Shown here: positions 1-8,256 of the stretch, one piece after another | How the letters are laid out: each line of letters starts with the position of its first letter | Position numbering within the stretch: the stretch's first letter is position 1 | Assembly (NCBI RefSeq): GCF_014855495.1 | Contig: NZ_JACYFJ010000007.1 | Location: 62,001 to 126,000 of the forward strand | DNA length: 64,000 bases | Direction of reading: 5' to 3' | From: Euzebyella saccharophila | GTDB taxonomy: Bacteria; Bacteroidota; Bacteroidia; Flavobacteriales; Flavobacteriaceae | Made by a program: the position numbers and the translations under genes | Notes under the pieces: model-generated | Told to the model about the DNA's origin: nothing | What the model saw: the letters and a program-made list of their open reading frames with translations, nothing else | The model's database searches: none

Positions 1-380
1 TTTCCGTGATTCCAGAGGGTGATGATTATGACCTTTTTGGATGGAACAAACCTATCTTCAATAAAATATCGGCAACAAGGGCGCTTACCTTTTCTTGGAT
101 GCAGCCAAATAAGAAATATGATTTAGATACCAATACCAACGGGGAGCACAGAGCTTTTGTGGTTACCGGAATGTATGAAAAAGTATTTCCCATGGACATC
201 TATCCGCTACAGTTGTTAAAGGCTTGTATGGTTCAGGATTTGGATGAGATGGAACAACTTGGTCTTTACGAGGTGGCCCCGGAAGATTTTTCACTTACGG
301 AATTTGTGTGTGTATCCAAACAACCACATCAGCAAATAATTAGGGAGGGTCTTGATTTGTTACATAAAGAAATAGGATAG
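1..380 (+). CDS. nqrA: NqrA, Na+-translocating NADH:quinone reductase subunit A (C-terminal part)
   Basis: This is the last ~125 codons of the peripheral cytoplasmic subunit of Na+-NQR; the gene begins before the window. The visible part contains the family's C-terminal stretch, including FNKISATRALTFSW and the run around HRAFVVTGMYEKVFPMDIYP. It ends two bases before nqrB, the start of a tightly packed nqrABCDEF operon. NqrA binds quinone and works with membrane subunits B, D and E and with NqrC and NqrF to couple NADH oxidation to Na+ export. The identification rests on both the sequence and the operon order. No start or promoter can be judged. Confidence 0.95.
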   Translation, partial: SVIPEGDDYDLFGWNKPIFNKISATRALTFSWMQPNKKYDLDTNTNGEHRAFVVTGMYEKVFPMDIYPLQLLKACMVQDLDEMEQLGLYEVAPEDFSLTEFVCVSKQPHQQIIREGLDLLHKEIG

Positions 381-382
381 AG

Positions 383-1657
383 ATGAGTGATAAAAAATTA
401 ACATTGAAAAAAAGGCTGCACATTATTAAGCACCATTTTCGTGGAAAGAAAATGGCCCCGGCTTTTAATGCGTTTCATACCTTTTTGTTTACCCCGGATG
501 AAACTACCCATAGTGGTAGTCACGTTAGGGCTGCGGATGATTTAAAAAGAACGATGAACACGGTTATTATGGCCTTGGTTCCCGTTTTGCTTTTTTCCAT
601 GTTCAATGCGGGATACCAGCATTACTCGGCAGTCAATGGTTTTCCGGAAAACTTCTCGGTAATCGAGCATTTCCTTACTTGGGATAACTTCTGGATCGGT
701 ATTATTAAAGTATTGCCGTTAGTGGCGGTATCTTACATAGTGGGTCTTACTGTGGAATTTATCTTTGCGGTAATTAAAGGTCACGAGGTAGAGGAAGGAT
801 ACTTGGTAACCGGTATGTTGGTGCCTCTGATCGTACCAATAGATACACCTCTTTGGATGTTGGCCGTAGCCGTAGTCTTCGGGGTGGTCATAGGGAAAGA
901 GGTTTTTGGTGGTACCGGAATGAATATTTTGAATCCGGCATTGACTATTAGGGCTTTCTTGTTCTTTGCATATCCTACTTGGATGAGCGGTGACAAAGTT
1001 TGGGTGTATGAAGCTGTTGAAAGGGCCGGTGGTCCGGATGCTATTTCTGGAGAAACTATTTTGGGATACTTGGCACAGAACAAGGCCGCTGAAATGTCTT
1101 ATTCGGTTTCTGATATGTTCTGGGGTTTTATTCCCGGTTCAGTTGGTGAAACCCCTACTTTCTTAATTCTCTTGGGGGGATTGTTCTTAATTTTCTCCAA
1201 GATTGCAAGCTGGAGGATTATGTTGAGCGCTGTTATCGGTTCTTTGGTTATGGGCTTGATCTTTAATGGTGTTGTAGATGCAGGTTGGATAGGTGAAACC
1301 AGTAAGTTCTACGGTTTGATGAGTTTTGATTTCTGGAAGCATTTAATTGTTGGAGGTTTGGCCTTCGGTATTGTTTACATGGCAACTGATCCTGTAACCG
1401 GAGCTCAAACCAATAGGGGAAAATGGTTTTATGGTTTTTTTATCGGGTTTATTTCTGTGTTGATTAGGGTGTTCAATCCTGCTTATCCAGAAGGTGTTTT
1501 CTTGGCCATTCTTTTGATGAACGTATTCGCACCTACCATTGACCATTATGTGGTACGAGGTAATGTAAACAGAAGGATGAAACGATTGAAAAATGCTACC
1601 ATCTTGCCAGAGGACTCAGAAGGCAAGGAAAAAGAACTTCAAGTAGAAACAGCTTAA
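383..1657 (+). CDS. nqrB: NqrB, Na+-NQR membrane subunit B
   Basis: Integral membrane subunit of 424 aa, the usual length for Bacteroidota NqrB, with many hydrophobic segments (for example residues 60-75, 105-130 and 140-170). The block GGTGMNILNPALTIRAFLFF (residues 176-195) is characteristic. NqrB carries covalent FMN on a threonine and riboflavin, and forms part of the Na+ path. The likely flavinylated residue is Thr225 in D-A-I-S-G-E-T (219-225), which has the same spacing as the NqrC site although the canonical motif has GAT rather than GET. It starts 2 nt after nqrA and ends 2 nt before nqrC. The apbE gene that would attach the FMN lies at the end of this cluster. Confidence 0.97.
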   Translation: MSDKKLTLKKRLHIIKHHFRGKKMAPAFNAFHTFLFTPDETTHSGSHVRAADDLKRTMNTVIMALVPVLLFSMFNAGYQHYSAVNGFPENFSVIEHFLTWDNFWIGIIKVLPLVAVSYIVGLTVEFIFAVIKGHEVEEGYLVTGMLVPLIVPIDTPLWMLAVAVVFGVVIGKEVFGGTGMNILNPALTIRAFLFFAYPTWMSGDKVWVYEAVERAGGPDAISGETILGYLAQNKAAEMSYSVSDMFWGFIPGSVGETPTFLILLGGLFLIFSKIASWRIMLSAVIGSLVMGLIFNGVVDAGWIGETSKFYGLMSFDFWKHLIVGGLAFGIVYMATDPVTGAQTNRGKWFYGFFIGFISVLIRVFNPAYPEGVFLAILLMNVFAPTIDHYVVRGNVNRRMKRLKNATILPEDSEGKEKELQVETA

Positions 1658-1659
1658 TT

Positions 1660-2409
1660 ATGGCAATTAATACAGATAAGAACGTATACACCGTAGTGTT
1701 TGCCGCGGTTATGGTTATAGTAGTGGGTTCACTCTTGGCTTTTATGGCCTCAGGTTTAAAGAGTAGAATCCAAGAAAACGAACGCTTTGAAAAGCAGCAG
1801 AACATACTTTATGCCATGGGGGTTAATGAAAACCCGGATGAAGGTAGTGTTGCCTTTGTTCCTACGGACAAGGTAGAAGCGGAATTTTCAAAGTACATTA
1901 AGGAACAAATAGTTGTTAAGGGAGGTGAGGTTACCGAGAATCCGGAAGCTTATCTAATTGATATGAAAAAGCAACTAGCCAATTATAAAAAGGGGGAAAC
2001 TCCAGAATTACCGGTTTTCATAGGTGAAAAAGACGGAAAGAAGTCTTACATCATCCCTATGTACGGTAAAGGCTTATGGGATGCTATTTGGGGCTATATT
2101 GCTTTAGATGAAAAAATGGTTGTTCAAGGGGTGTTTTTTGATCATAAAGGGGAAACTCCTGGTCTAGGTGCCAATATCAACCAAAGATATTTTATGGATG
2201 ACTTTTCAGGGGAATCTATCCTAGACGGTACTAGATATGCAGGCATCAATGTGGCCAAGGGTAACAACGATCCATTGAACGAGGATAAGGATGATAATGA
2301 AGTGGATGCCATTGCCGGTGCTACCATTACCGGAAATGGAATTGCAGCCATGATCAAGGAGAGTATAGACCTGTACAAAGATTATTTACAAACTATTAGC
2401 GCAGAATAA
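1660..2409 (+). CDS. nqrC: NqrC, Na+-NQR FMN-binding subunit C
   Basis: A protein of 249 aa with one N-terminal membrane anchor (about residues 10-31) and an outward-facing FMN-binding domain. The flavinylation motif D-A-I-A-G-A-T is at residues 216-222, and Thr222 is the expected FMN attachment site, loaded by ApbE. The segment GLWDAIWGYIALD (138-150) is also typical of the family. The gene lies 2 nt after nqrB and 1 nt before nqrD. In the family, NqrC passes electrons between the NqrF/NqrD-E iron centre and NqrB. Confidence 0.97.
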   Translation: MAINTDKNVYTVVFAAVMVIVVGSLLAFMASGLKSRIQENERFEKQQNILYAMGVNENPDEGSVAFVPTDKVEAEFSKYIKEQIVVKGGEVTENPEAYLIDMKKQLANYKKGETPELPVFIGEKDGKKSYIIPMYGKGLWDAIWGYIALDEKMVVQGVFFDHKGETPGLGANINQRYFMDDFSGESILDGTRYAGINVAKGNNDPLNEDKDDNEVDAIAGATITGNGIAAMIKESIDLYKDYLQTISAE

Positions 2410-2410
2410 A

Positions 2411-3058
2411 ATGGCATTATTGACAAAAAAGGACGCGAAACTTATTTCTGACCCATTAGCGGACAATAACCCCATTACTATTCAGGTATTGGGTATCTGT
2501 TCCGCATTGGCAATTACTGCAGAGTTAAAGGCATCTATTGTAATGTCCGTAGCGGTGATATTCGTTTTAGGTGTAGGTAACGTTGTTATTTCTCTTATGA
2601 GGAATATCATTCCTTCTAAAATTAGGATTATTGTTCAGTTGATAGTTGTAGCCACCCTGGTAATCGTGGTGGATCAGGTTTTAAAGGCATTTGCCTATGA
2701 GTTGAGTAAAACCTTATCGGTATTCATTGGCCTTATTATTACCAACTGTATTATTATGGGGCGTTTTGAAGCCTTTGCATTAGGTAATGGTCCGTGGAGA
2801 TCCTTTCTAGATGGTATCGGTAACGCCTTGGGTTACGGTGTTATTTTGATCATTGTTGGTTTCTTTAGGGAACTTTTGGGTTCAGGAACCTTATTGGGGT
2901 ACAAAGTTTTGGGAGACCCAATTGCCAAAACAGGATTATATGCTACGGGATACGAGAACAATGGATTTATGATCATTCCTCCCGCTGCCCTGATAGTTGT
3001 GGGTATTATCATCTGGGTACAACGTTCTAGAAACAAAGCACTGATCGAGGATCATTAA
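2411..3058 (+). CDS. nqrD: NqrD, Na+-NQR membrane subunit D
   Basis: Membrane subunit of 215 aa with about six hydrophobic helices. Family motifs include DNNPITIQVLGICSALAIT near residues 17-35 and NCIIMGRFEAFA at about 112-123. With NqrE it forms a symmetrical pair that holds an intramembrane iron-sulfur centre through conserved cysteines: Cys30 here and Cys113 in TNCII. The gene is packed 1 nt behind nqrC, and 21 nt separate it from nqrE. It is slightly longer at the C-terminus than proteobacterial NqrD, which is normal for this phylum. Confidence 0.97.
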   Translation: MALLTKKDAKLISDPLADNNPITIQVLGICSALAITAELKASIVMSVAVIFVLGVGNVVISLMRNIIPSKIRIIVQLIVVATLVIVVDQVLKAFAYELSKTLSVFIGLIITNCIIMGRFEAFALGNGPWRSFLDGIGNALGYGVILIIVGFFRELLGSGTLLGYKVLGDPIAKTGLYATGYENNGFMIIPPAALIVVGIIIWVQRSRNKALIEDH

Positions 3059-3079
3059 TAAAGATTTAAAAGAAAAATT

Positions 3080-3832
3080 ATGTTAGAGCATATTGAATTA
3101 TTTTTCAAATCCATTTTCATAGACAACATGGTATTTGCCGTGTTCTTGGGAATGTGTTCTTACCTTGCGGTTTCTAAAAAGGTGTCTACAGCTGTAGGTC
3201 TTGGGGCTGCCGTTATATTCGTATTGGCGGTTACCGTACCCTTAAACTGGTTGTTGGACCAGTATTTGCTTCGTGATGGGGCATTGGTTTGGTTAGGGCC
3301 TGAGTACGCGGATTATAACCTGAGCTTCCTATCTTTTATCCTTTTTATCGCCACCATTGCAACCATGGTGCAATTGGTAGAGATCGTAGTAGAGAAATTT
3401 TCCCCCTCCTTATATAACTCTTTGGGGATATTCCTGCCTTTGATAGCTGTAAACTGTGCCATCCTTGGAGGTTCCCTGTTTATGCAATCTAGGGATATAC
3501 AAAGTTTAGGCTTGGCCTTCAATTATGGTGTAAGTTCTGGTATTGGTTGGTTCTTGGCTATTTTGGCCATTGCCGCCATTCGTGAAAAAATTAGGTATTC
3601 CAATGTGCCTGCGCCTTTACGTGGTTTGGGTATTACCTTTATCATTACCGGTTTAATGGGAATTGGTTTCCAAAGTTTTGGAGGAATGTTGACTGGCGGT
3701 GATGATGCGGCTCCTGTAGAGGATGAGCAAAGAATGGACTATGATAAAGTTTCTGAAATCAAGAAAGAAAATCTTGATAAGGAAGACATAGACGAAAAGG
3801 AAATTTCATATAACGACGCAATAAACGAATAG
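3080..3832 (+). CDS. nqrE: NqrE, Na+-NQR membrane subunit E with an acidic C-terminal tail
   Basis: Membrane subunit of 250 aa. Residues 1 to about 203 match the NqrE core: FLGMCSYLAVSKK near 23-35, NCAILGG near 124-130, and IREKIRYSNVPAPLRGLGITF. Conserved cysteines in MCSYL and VNCAI would be the partner ligands of the NqrD iron-sulfur centre. The last ~45 residues form a hydrophilic acidic tail (GGDDAAPVEDEQ... to NDAINE) that the ~200-aa proteobacterial subunit does not have. The tail is probably cytoplasmic; its role is unknown. The gene starts 21 nt after nqrD and ends 2 nt before nqrF. Confidence 0.96.
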   Translation: MLEHIELFFKSIFIDNMVFAVFLGMCSYLAVSKKVSTAVGLGAAVIFVLAVTVPLNWLLDQYLLRDGALVWLGPEYADYNLSFLSFILFIATIATMVQLVEIVVEKFSPSLYNSLGIFLPLIAVNCAILGGSLFMQSRDIQSLGLAFNYGVSSGIGWFLAILAIAAIREKIRYSNVPAPLRGLGITFIITGLMGIGFQSFGGMLTGGDDAAPVEDEQRMDYDKVSEIKKENLDKEDIDEKEISYNDAINE

Positions 3833-3834
3833 AT

Positions 3835-5142
3835 ATGCTATTAGCAGCAAGTACGGGCGGAACAATATTAATTACCGTTGTCGCATTTTTGATCTTATTA
3901 ATGGTTTTGGTAGCACTTCTGTTGTTTACCAAAGAAAAACTATCGCCTTCTGGTCCCGTGACCATAACTATCAATGGGGAGAAAAAGGTTGAGGTGGCCT
4001 CAGGAAGTTCATTGCTTTCTACATTAGGTAACCAGAAAGTCTTCTTGCCTTCAGCTTGTGGGGGAGGGGGTACCTGTATTCAATGTGAGTGCCATGTGCT
4101 TTCAGGCGGTGGTGAGGCATTACCAACAGAAACGCCGCATTTCTCAAAAAAGGAGTTGAACGCAGGTGCGCGGTTGGCGTGTCAGGTGAAGGTGAAGCAA
4201 GACATGGAAATCGAAATTCCGGAGGAGGTTTTCGGTATTAAAAAATGGAACGCCAAAGTAGTTCGTAACTATAATGTGGCTTCTTTCATTAAGGAATTTG
4301 TAGTTGAGATTCCTGAGGATATGAACTACAAAGCTGGAGGTTATATTCAAATTGAGGTTCCTAAATGTGAAATTAAATATGCTGATATTGATATCACGGC
4401 TCACCCGGAGGAACATGAAACACCGGATAAATTTCAGGCTGAGTGGGATAAATTCAACCTATGGCCTTTGGTAATGAAGAATCCGGAGTTGGTAGAAAGA
4501 GCGTATTCTATGGCTTCCTATCCTGCAGAGGGAAGGGAAATCATGTTGAATGTGCGTATTGCTACCCCACCATGGGACCGTGCTAAGAATGGTTGGATGG
4601 ATGTAAACCCTGGTGTAGCTTCTTCTTATATTTTCTCGTTGAAGAAAGGAGACGATGTGGTTATTTCAGGACCTTACGGAGAATTTTTCATCAATGAGTC
4701 AGATTCGGAGATGTTGTACGTAGGTGGTGGGGCCGGTATGGCGCCAATGCGTTCACACTTGTACCACTTGTTTAAGACGTTACAGACTAATAGAAAAGTG
4801 ACTTACTGGTATGGAGGTCGTTCTAAGAGGGAATTGTTCTATTTAGAGCATTTTAGGGAGTTGGAGAGAAACTTCCCTAATTTTAAATTCTACTTGGCAC
4901 TTTCAGAGCCTTTGGAAGAAGACAACTGGAAGGTGAAGGAAGATCTTGATGCCCCAGGTGATGGTTTTGTTGGGTTTATCCATAATTGTGTAATCGACAA
5001 CTATTTGAGCAAGCACGAAGCTCCCGAGGATATTGAGCTTTACTTCTGTGGTCCCCCATTGATGAACAAAGCGGTTCAAAAAATGGGTGAGGATTTTGGA
5101 ATTCCGGATGAACACATTCGTTTTGATGACTTTGGAGGATAA
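3835..5142 (+). CDS. nqrF: NqrF, NADH-oxidising subunit F of Na+-NQR
   Basis: The electron-input subunit, 435 aa. One N-terminal membrane helix (about 8-31) is followed by a plant-type ferredoxin domain with [2Fe-2S] ligands Cys75, Cys81, Cys84 and Cys116 (C-x5-C-x2-C plus a distal C). Next comes a ferredoxin-reductase module with the FAD motif RAYSMASYP (about 222-230), NAD-binding GGGAGMAPMRSHL, and a C-terminal CGPP and FDDFGG ending. It oxidises cytoplasmic NADH and passes electrons to the FeS centre and then to NqrC/B. It is the last nqr gene, and a hairpin with a T-run follows at 5179-5207. Confidence 0.98.
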   Translation: MLLAASTGGTILITVVAFLILLMVLVALLLFTKEKLSPSGPVTITINGEKKVEVASGSSLLSTLGNQKVFLPSACGGGGTCIQCECHVLSGGGEALPTETPHFSKKELNAGARLACQVKVKQDMEIEIPEEVFGIKKWNAKVVRNYNVASFIKEFVVEIPEDMNYKAGGYIQIEVPKCEIKYADIDITAHPEEHETPDKFQAEWDKFNLWPLVMKNPELVERAYSMASYPAEGREIMLNVRIATPPWDRAKNGWMDVNPGVASSYIFSLKKGDDVVISGPYGEFFINESDSEMLYVGGGAGMAPMRSHLYHLFKTLQTNRKVTYWYGGRSKRELFYLEHFRELERNFPNFKFYLALSEPLEEDNWKVKEDLDAPGDGFVGFIHNCVIDNYLSKHEAPEDIELYFCGPPLMNKAVQKMGEDFGIPDEHIRFDDFGG

Positions 5143-5178
5143 TCGTACTTCAGGTGTAAATCAAATGACAAAAATAAA

Positions 5179-5207
5179 AACCGGTGTGCTTTGCATCGGT
5201 TTTTTTG
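5179..5207 (+). terminator. Terminator after nqrF
   Basis: A stem with AACCG/CGGTT at its base and a GC/TTT/GC tip is followed by seven T residues. It sits 37 nt past the nqrF stop and only 13 nt before the next start codon, so the downstream 119-aa gene and apbE probably have their own promoter or are reached by read-through. Confidence 0.8.
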
Positions 5208-5219
5208 GCTAGATAGGTT

Positions 5220-5579
5220 ATGGGAAAGGAATTAACGGAACAGGAATTGCACAATCTGGCAATGAATATTGTTGGCAGGGAATTAGAAGCGAACGGTTTT
5301 GAATTTATGGGTGTGAATAGTAAGCCTAAAAGAAATCCACAATTCGTCTGCTTAAAGGATAAAATACTTCATTTTATAGTAGTGAGATATGTATCGTATC
5401 CAAAGAACCCTAGGGACTATGATAAGACTTTAATGGCTAAAATGAAAGATCATGCAGATAAGCACGAGGCTAAAACATACTTCGCCGGAGTGGGCTTGTC
5501 CAATGCTCAAGATAGAAATTTGCCAGTTTACTTAAATGAGGAGTATATAGTTGATTATAGAGGGTTGATAGAAATTTAA
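5220..5579 (+). CDS. Conserved 119-aa protein of the nqr locus, function unknown
   Basis: A small soluble protein of 119 aa with no signal peptide or membrane segment. It has a central beta-rich stretch (QFVCLKDKILHFIVVRYVSYP) and a C-terminal NEEYIVDYRGL. I recall relatives in flavobacterial genomes directly behind nqrF, sometimes mis-named as 'subunit F'; it has none of the ferredoxin or reductase motifs of NqrF. Its stop codon directly abuts the apbE start, so the two are almost certainly co-transcribed. A role in assembly or flavinylation of the complex is inferred from position only. The start ATG at 5220 has no clear Shine-Dalgarno. Confidence 0.85.
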   Translation: MGKELTEQELHNLAMNIVGRELEANGFEFMGVNSKPKRNPQFVCLKDKILHFIVVRYVSYPKNPRDYDKTLMAKMKDHADKHEAKTYFAGVGLSNAQDRNLPVYLNEEYIVDYRGLIEI

Positions 5580-6590
5580 ATGAAAAGGATTTTAGCAGTA
5601 CTATTCGGGTTTCTTTTTTTTACTTGTGGCGATGGCGAACCCGAAATTATACGAAATGAAAGTCACGGGTCTGCCTTAGGGACTACCTATAATTTAATTT
5701 ATTTTTCGCTTCACAAGCGTATTGATGTACAAAAGGAAATTGATTCTACTTTTGCCACTATCAATCAATCGTTATCGACCTATATACCGGATTCTGATAT
5801 ATCTAAAATTAATGATGGTGCGGAGGATTTAGTTGTGGACAAGATGTTCCAAGAGGTTTTTAATCTATCAAAGACAATCCATGAAGCAACTAACGGGTAT
5901 TTTGACCCTACTGTGGGCCTTTTGGTAAATGCATGGGGATTTGGTTCGGAAAAAGGAATACAAATGGATAGCGCCTCTGTAGATTCTTTGATGAAACGAG
6001 TAGGATTTGATAAGATGAAACTCAATGGGAGAAATGTAATTGAAAAGCAGGTTCCCAATATGTACTTGGAGTTCAATGCCATTGCCAAAGGATATGCTGT
6101 GGACCGTCTTGCTGCATTGATGGATGAAAAAGGGATTCAGGACTATTTACTCGAAGTTGGTGGGGAATTGGTCGCAAAGGGTACAAATATTCAAAGGCAG
6201 AAACAATGGGTGGTAGGTATAGATGACCCCCAGGTCATAGATGGCAGGGAATTAAAGGCAACGTTAGCACTTACAAATAGGGCACTGGCTTCTTCTGGTA
6301 ATTATAGGCATTTTAGAATAGACGAGGAAACGGGCAAAAAATATGTTCACACCATTGACCCTACTACTGGATTTACAAAAAACGGCAATACGCTTGCAGT
6401 AACTATTTTGGCGGAAAATTGTGCAACGGCAGACGCTTATGCAACTGCATTTATGGCTATGGATTTAGATGATGCCCTAAAGCTTTTGACCTCTCAAAAG
6501 GATTTGGATGCTTACATTATTTATGTGGATGAGGAGGGAAATACCCAAGAATTCATGAGTCCGGGTTTTGAAGAGGTAGTACTCAACTAG
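5580..6590 (+). CDS. apbE: ApbE, FAD:protein FMN transferase (lipoprotein)
   Basis: 336 aa. The N-terminus is a lipoprotein signal (MKRILAVLFGFLFFTC, lipid-modified Cys at residue 16), so the enzyme faces the periplasm. The ApbE fold is clear: HGSALGTTYN near 29-38, GLLVNAWGFG, the FAD-binding EFNAIAKGYAVDRLA, LLEVGGELVAKG, and the Mg2+/FAD part TIDPTTGF followed by CATADAYATAFMAM. ApbE moves FMN from FAD onto a threonine of target proteins, here NqrB and NqrC encoded just upstream. It directly follows the 119-aa gene with no gap. Its end overlaps the convergent methyltransferase gene by 4 bp. Confidence 0.97.
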   Translation: MKRILAVLFGFLFFTCGDGEPEIIRNESHGSALGTTYNLIYFSLHKRIDVQKEIDSTFATINQSLSTYIPDSDISKINDGAEDLVVDKMFQEVFNLSKTIHEATNGYFDPTVGLLVNAWGFGSEKGIQMDSASVDSLMKRVGFDKMKLNGRNVIEKQVPNMYLEFNAIAKGYAVDRLAALMDEKGIQDYLLEVGGELVAKGTNIQRQKQWVVGIDDPQVIDGRELKATLALTNRALASSGNYRHFRIDEETGKKYVHTIDPTTGFTKNGNTLAVTILAENCATADAYATAFMAMDLDDALKLLTSQKDLDAYIIYVDEEGNTQEFMSPGFEEVVLN

Positions 6591-7360
6591 TAGTCTAGTT
6601 TTCTCACCACGGGAATGATTTCATTGGGAGCCAATCTATATTTATCCAATTCTTCCTCGCTTAGTATGGAGGTGTAATCAACTTCTTCCACATCAAAACC
6701 TATGGCCCTTAGTTTGTCAAAATAGTCCCAGCCATAAACACGAACATGGTCATATTGGCCAAAAATTTTAGTACGCTCTCTTTTATCGGTTATGGAATTG
6801 TCCTCAAATGTACGGTCTCTGGTCAAATCTTGAGGAATTTGAAAAACACCCCATCCACCGGGTTTTAGTACTCTGTAAAGCTCCTTCATTGCCTTTGTAT
6901 CATTGGGTATATGCTCCAAGACATGATTGCAAAGAATGACATCAAAACTATCATTGTCAAAAGGGAGGTGGCAGATATCTGCCTTTACATCGGCTAAGGG
7001 CGAGTTAAGGTCTGTAGTGATGTATTGAAGGTTCTTAAGCTTTCTAAAACGTTTGTAAAAAGGTTGTTCTGGAGCAAAATGCAATACCTTGAGAGAGGCA
7101 TTAAAGAAATTGGACTCTCCTTTGAGATACAGCCATAACAGTCTATGTCTTTCCAATGAAAGAGTGGAGGGGGAAAGAACATTTTCCCGGGGGTCCTCAT
7201 AGCCATAGGGTAAAAATTTTCTGAAACTCCTGCCGTCTATGGGGTCCGTATATTTTGAGCCCTTCATCCAAAAAGCAAAAATAGGCCTAACCAAATAACT
7301 TAAGCTAATGAGCCATGGCCTAGGAATGAGATTGAGGAAAAACTTGAAAATTCTGGACAC
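6587..7360 (-). CDS. Class I SAM-dependent methyltransferase
   Basis: 257 aa. The SAM-binding core reads VLHFAPEQPFYKRF (motif I region, residues ~89-102), then DLNSPLADVKADICHLPF, DVILCNHVLEHIPND and the methyltransferase-11 segment ELYRVLKPGGWGVFQIP. The substrate is unknown. The short hydrophobic N-terminal region with several prolines suggests loose membrane association, as in glycan or lipid modifying relatives. The start is GTG at 7358-7360. A TAGCTTTG -10-like element on the minus strand (7380-7387) would start the transcript about 12 nt before it. Convergent with apbE. Confidence 0.85.
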   Translation of the reverse strand: MSRIFKFFLNLIPRPWLISLSYLVRPIFAFWMKGSKYTDPIDGRSFRKFLPYGYEDPRENVLSPSTLSLERHRLLWLYLKGESNFFNASLKVLHFAPEQPFYKRFRKLKNLQYITTDLNSPLADVKADICHLPFDNDSFDVILCNHVLEHIPNDTKAMKELYRVLKPGGWGVFQIPQDLTRDRTFEDNSITDKRERTKIFGQYDHVRVYGWDYFDKLRAIGFDVEEVDYTSILSEEELDKYRLAPNEIIPVVRKLDY

Positions 7361-7399
7361 AAAGGCAATTAATTAGTACCAAAGCTACGAGCTTCGGGA

Positions 7400-8218
7400 T
7401 TAGAGAACTAGTTTCTTTTGACGAAATTCATCTTCCTCCTCACTTTTTATACCCAAAGCTTCATAAATATATTGATAGGTTGAAAGTAGTTCCGGTTTAC
7501 CGTTTACTATTGCAACATTATGCTCAAAATGAGCGCTGGGTTGACCATCTGCGGTGAGAATGGTCCATCCATCTTTTAATTGCTTAATTCTACGAGTACC
7601 CATATTGATCATGGGTTCAATGGCAACTACCATTCCTTCGGCAAATTTTTTGCCCCTACCACGTTTTCCGTAGTTGGGCATTTCGGGCCCTTCATGTAGT
7701 TTTGTTCCCAATCCATGACCTACGAGTTCCCGTACCACGCCATATCCATGGTTTTCACAGTAATTTTGAATGGCAAAAGCCACATCGCCTACTCGATTAC
7801 CTACTTTGAACTCCCTAATACCTATATAAAGAGACTCTTTGGTTACCTGTAACAACTTTTTCGTCTGAGGAGCCACTTCACCTACTTGAAAGGTATAGGC
7901 GTGATCACCGTAATACCCATTTTTAAGAGCACCGCAATCTACAGAAATTATATCCCCATCCTTAAATGGTTCTTTGGTGGGTATGCCATGGACCACTTGC
8001 GCGTTAGGACTCATATTTAGGGTGTTGGGAAAGCCGTACATTCCCAAGAAACCGGGTTCTGCACCTTGGGACCGAATAAAATCTTCGGCCAACTTATCTA
8101 AATAGAGTGCATCAACGCCTGGTTTTAATTCAGAGGCGATGAGTCCCAAGGTTTTGGAAACAACTAATGCGCTTTCGCGCATTAGTTCTATTTCTTCTGG
8201 AGTCTTTAATTTTACCAT
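7400..8218 (-). CDS. map: Type I methionine aminopeptidase
   Basis: 272 aa. It removes the initiator methionine from nascent proteins in the cytoplasm. The family metal ligands are visible: D in ISVDCGALKNGYYGDHAYTF (two Asp), H in GHGLGTKLHEGPEMPNYG, and E in VVAIEPMINMG and HFEHNVAIV. It begins with the typical MVKLKTPEEIELMRESA, so the ATG at 8218 is firm. A TACCTTTG promoter element at 8224-8231 (minus strand) is so close that the mRNA should begin at or within about 2 nt of the ATG; it is predicted to be nearly or fully leaderless. The gene lies 29 bp downstream of gpmI. Confidence 0.97.
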   Translation of the reverse strand: MVKLKTPEEIELMRESALVVSKTLGLIASELKPGVDALYLDKLAEDFIRSQGAEPGFLGMYGFPNTLNMSPNAQVVHGIPTKEPFKDGDIISVDCGALKNGYYGDHAYTFQVGEVAPQTKKLLQVTKESLYIGIREFKVGNRVGDVAFAIQNYCENHGYGVVRELVGHGLGTKLHEGPEMPNYGKRGRGKKFAEGMVVAIEPMINMGTRRIKQLKDGWTILTADGQPSAHFEHNVAIVNGKPELLSTYQYIYEALGIKSEEEDEFRQKKLVL

Positions 8219-8223
8219 AGCGG

Positions 8224-8256
8224 CAAAGGTACGTAATTGCTAGTATTTTATACCAA
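8224..8256 (-). promoter_or_regulatory. Promoter of map (TTG-N22-TAnnTTTG)
   Basis: On the minus strand a TTG (complement of 8254-8256) is followed after 22 nt by TACCTTTG (8231-8224), a perfect match to the Bacteroidota -33/-7 consensus. It overlaps the 3' end of gpmI. The predicted transcription start, about 7 nt on, falls at the map ATG. Confidence 0.7.
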
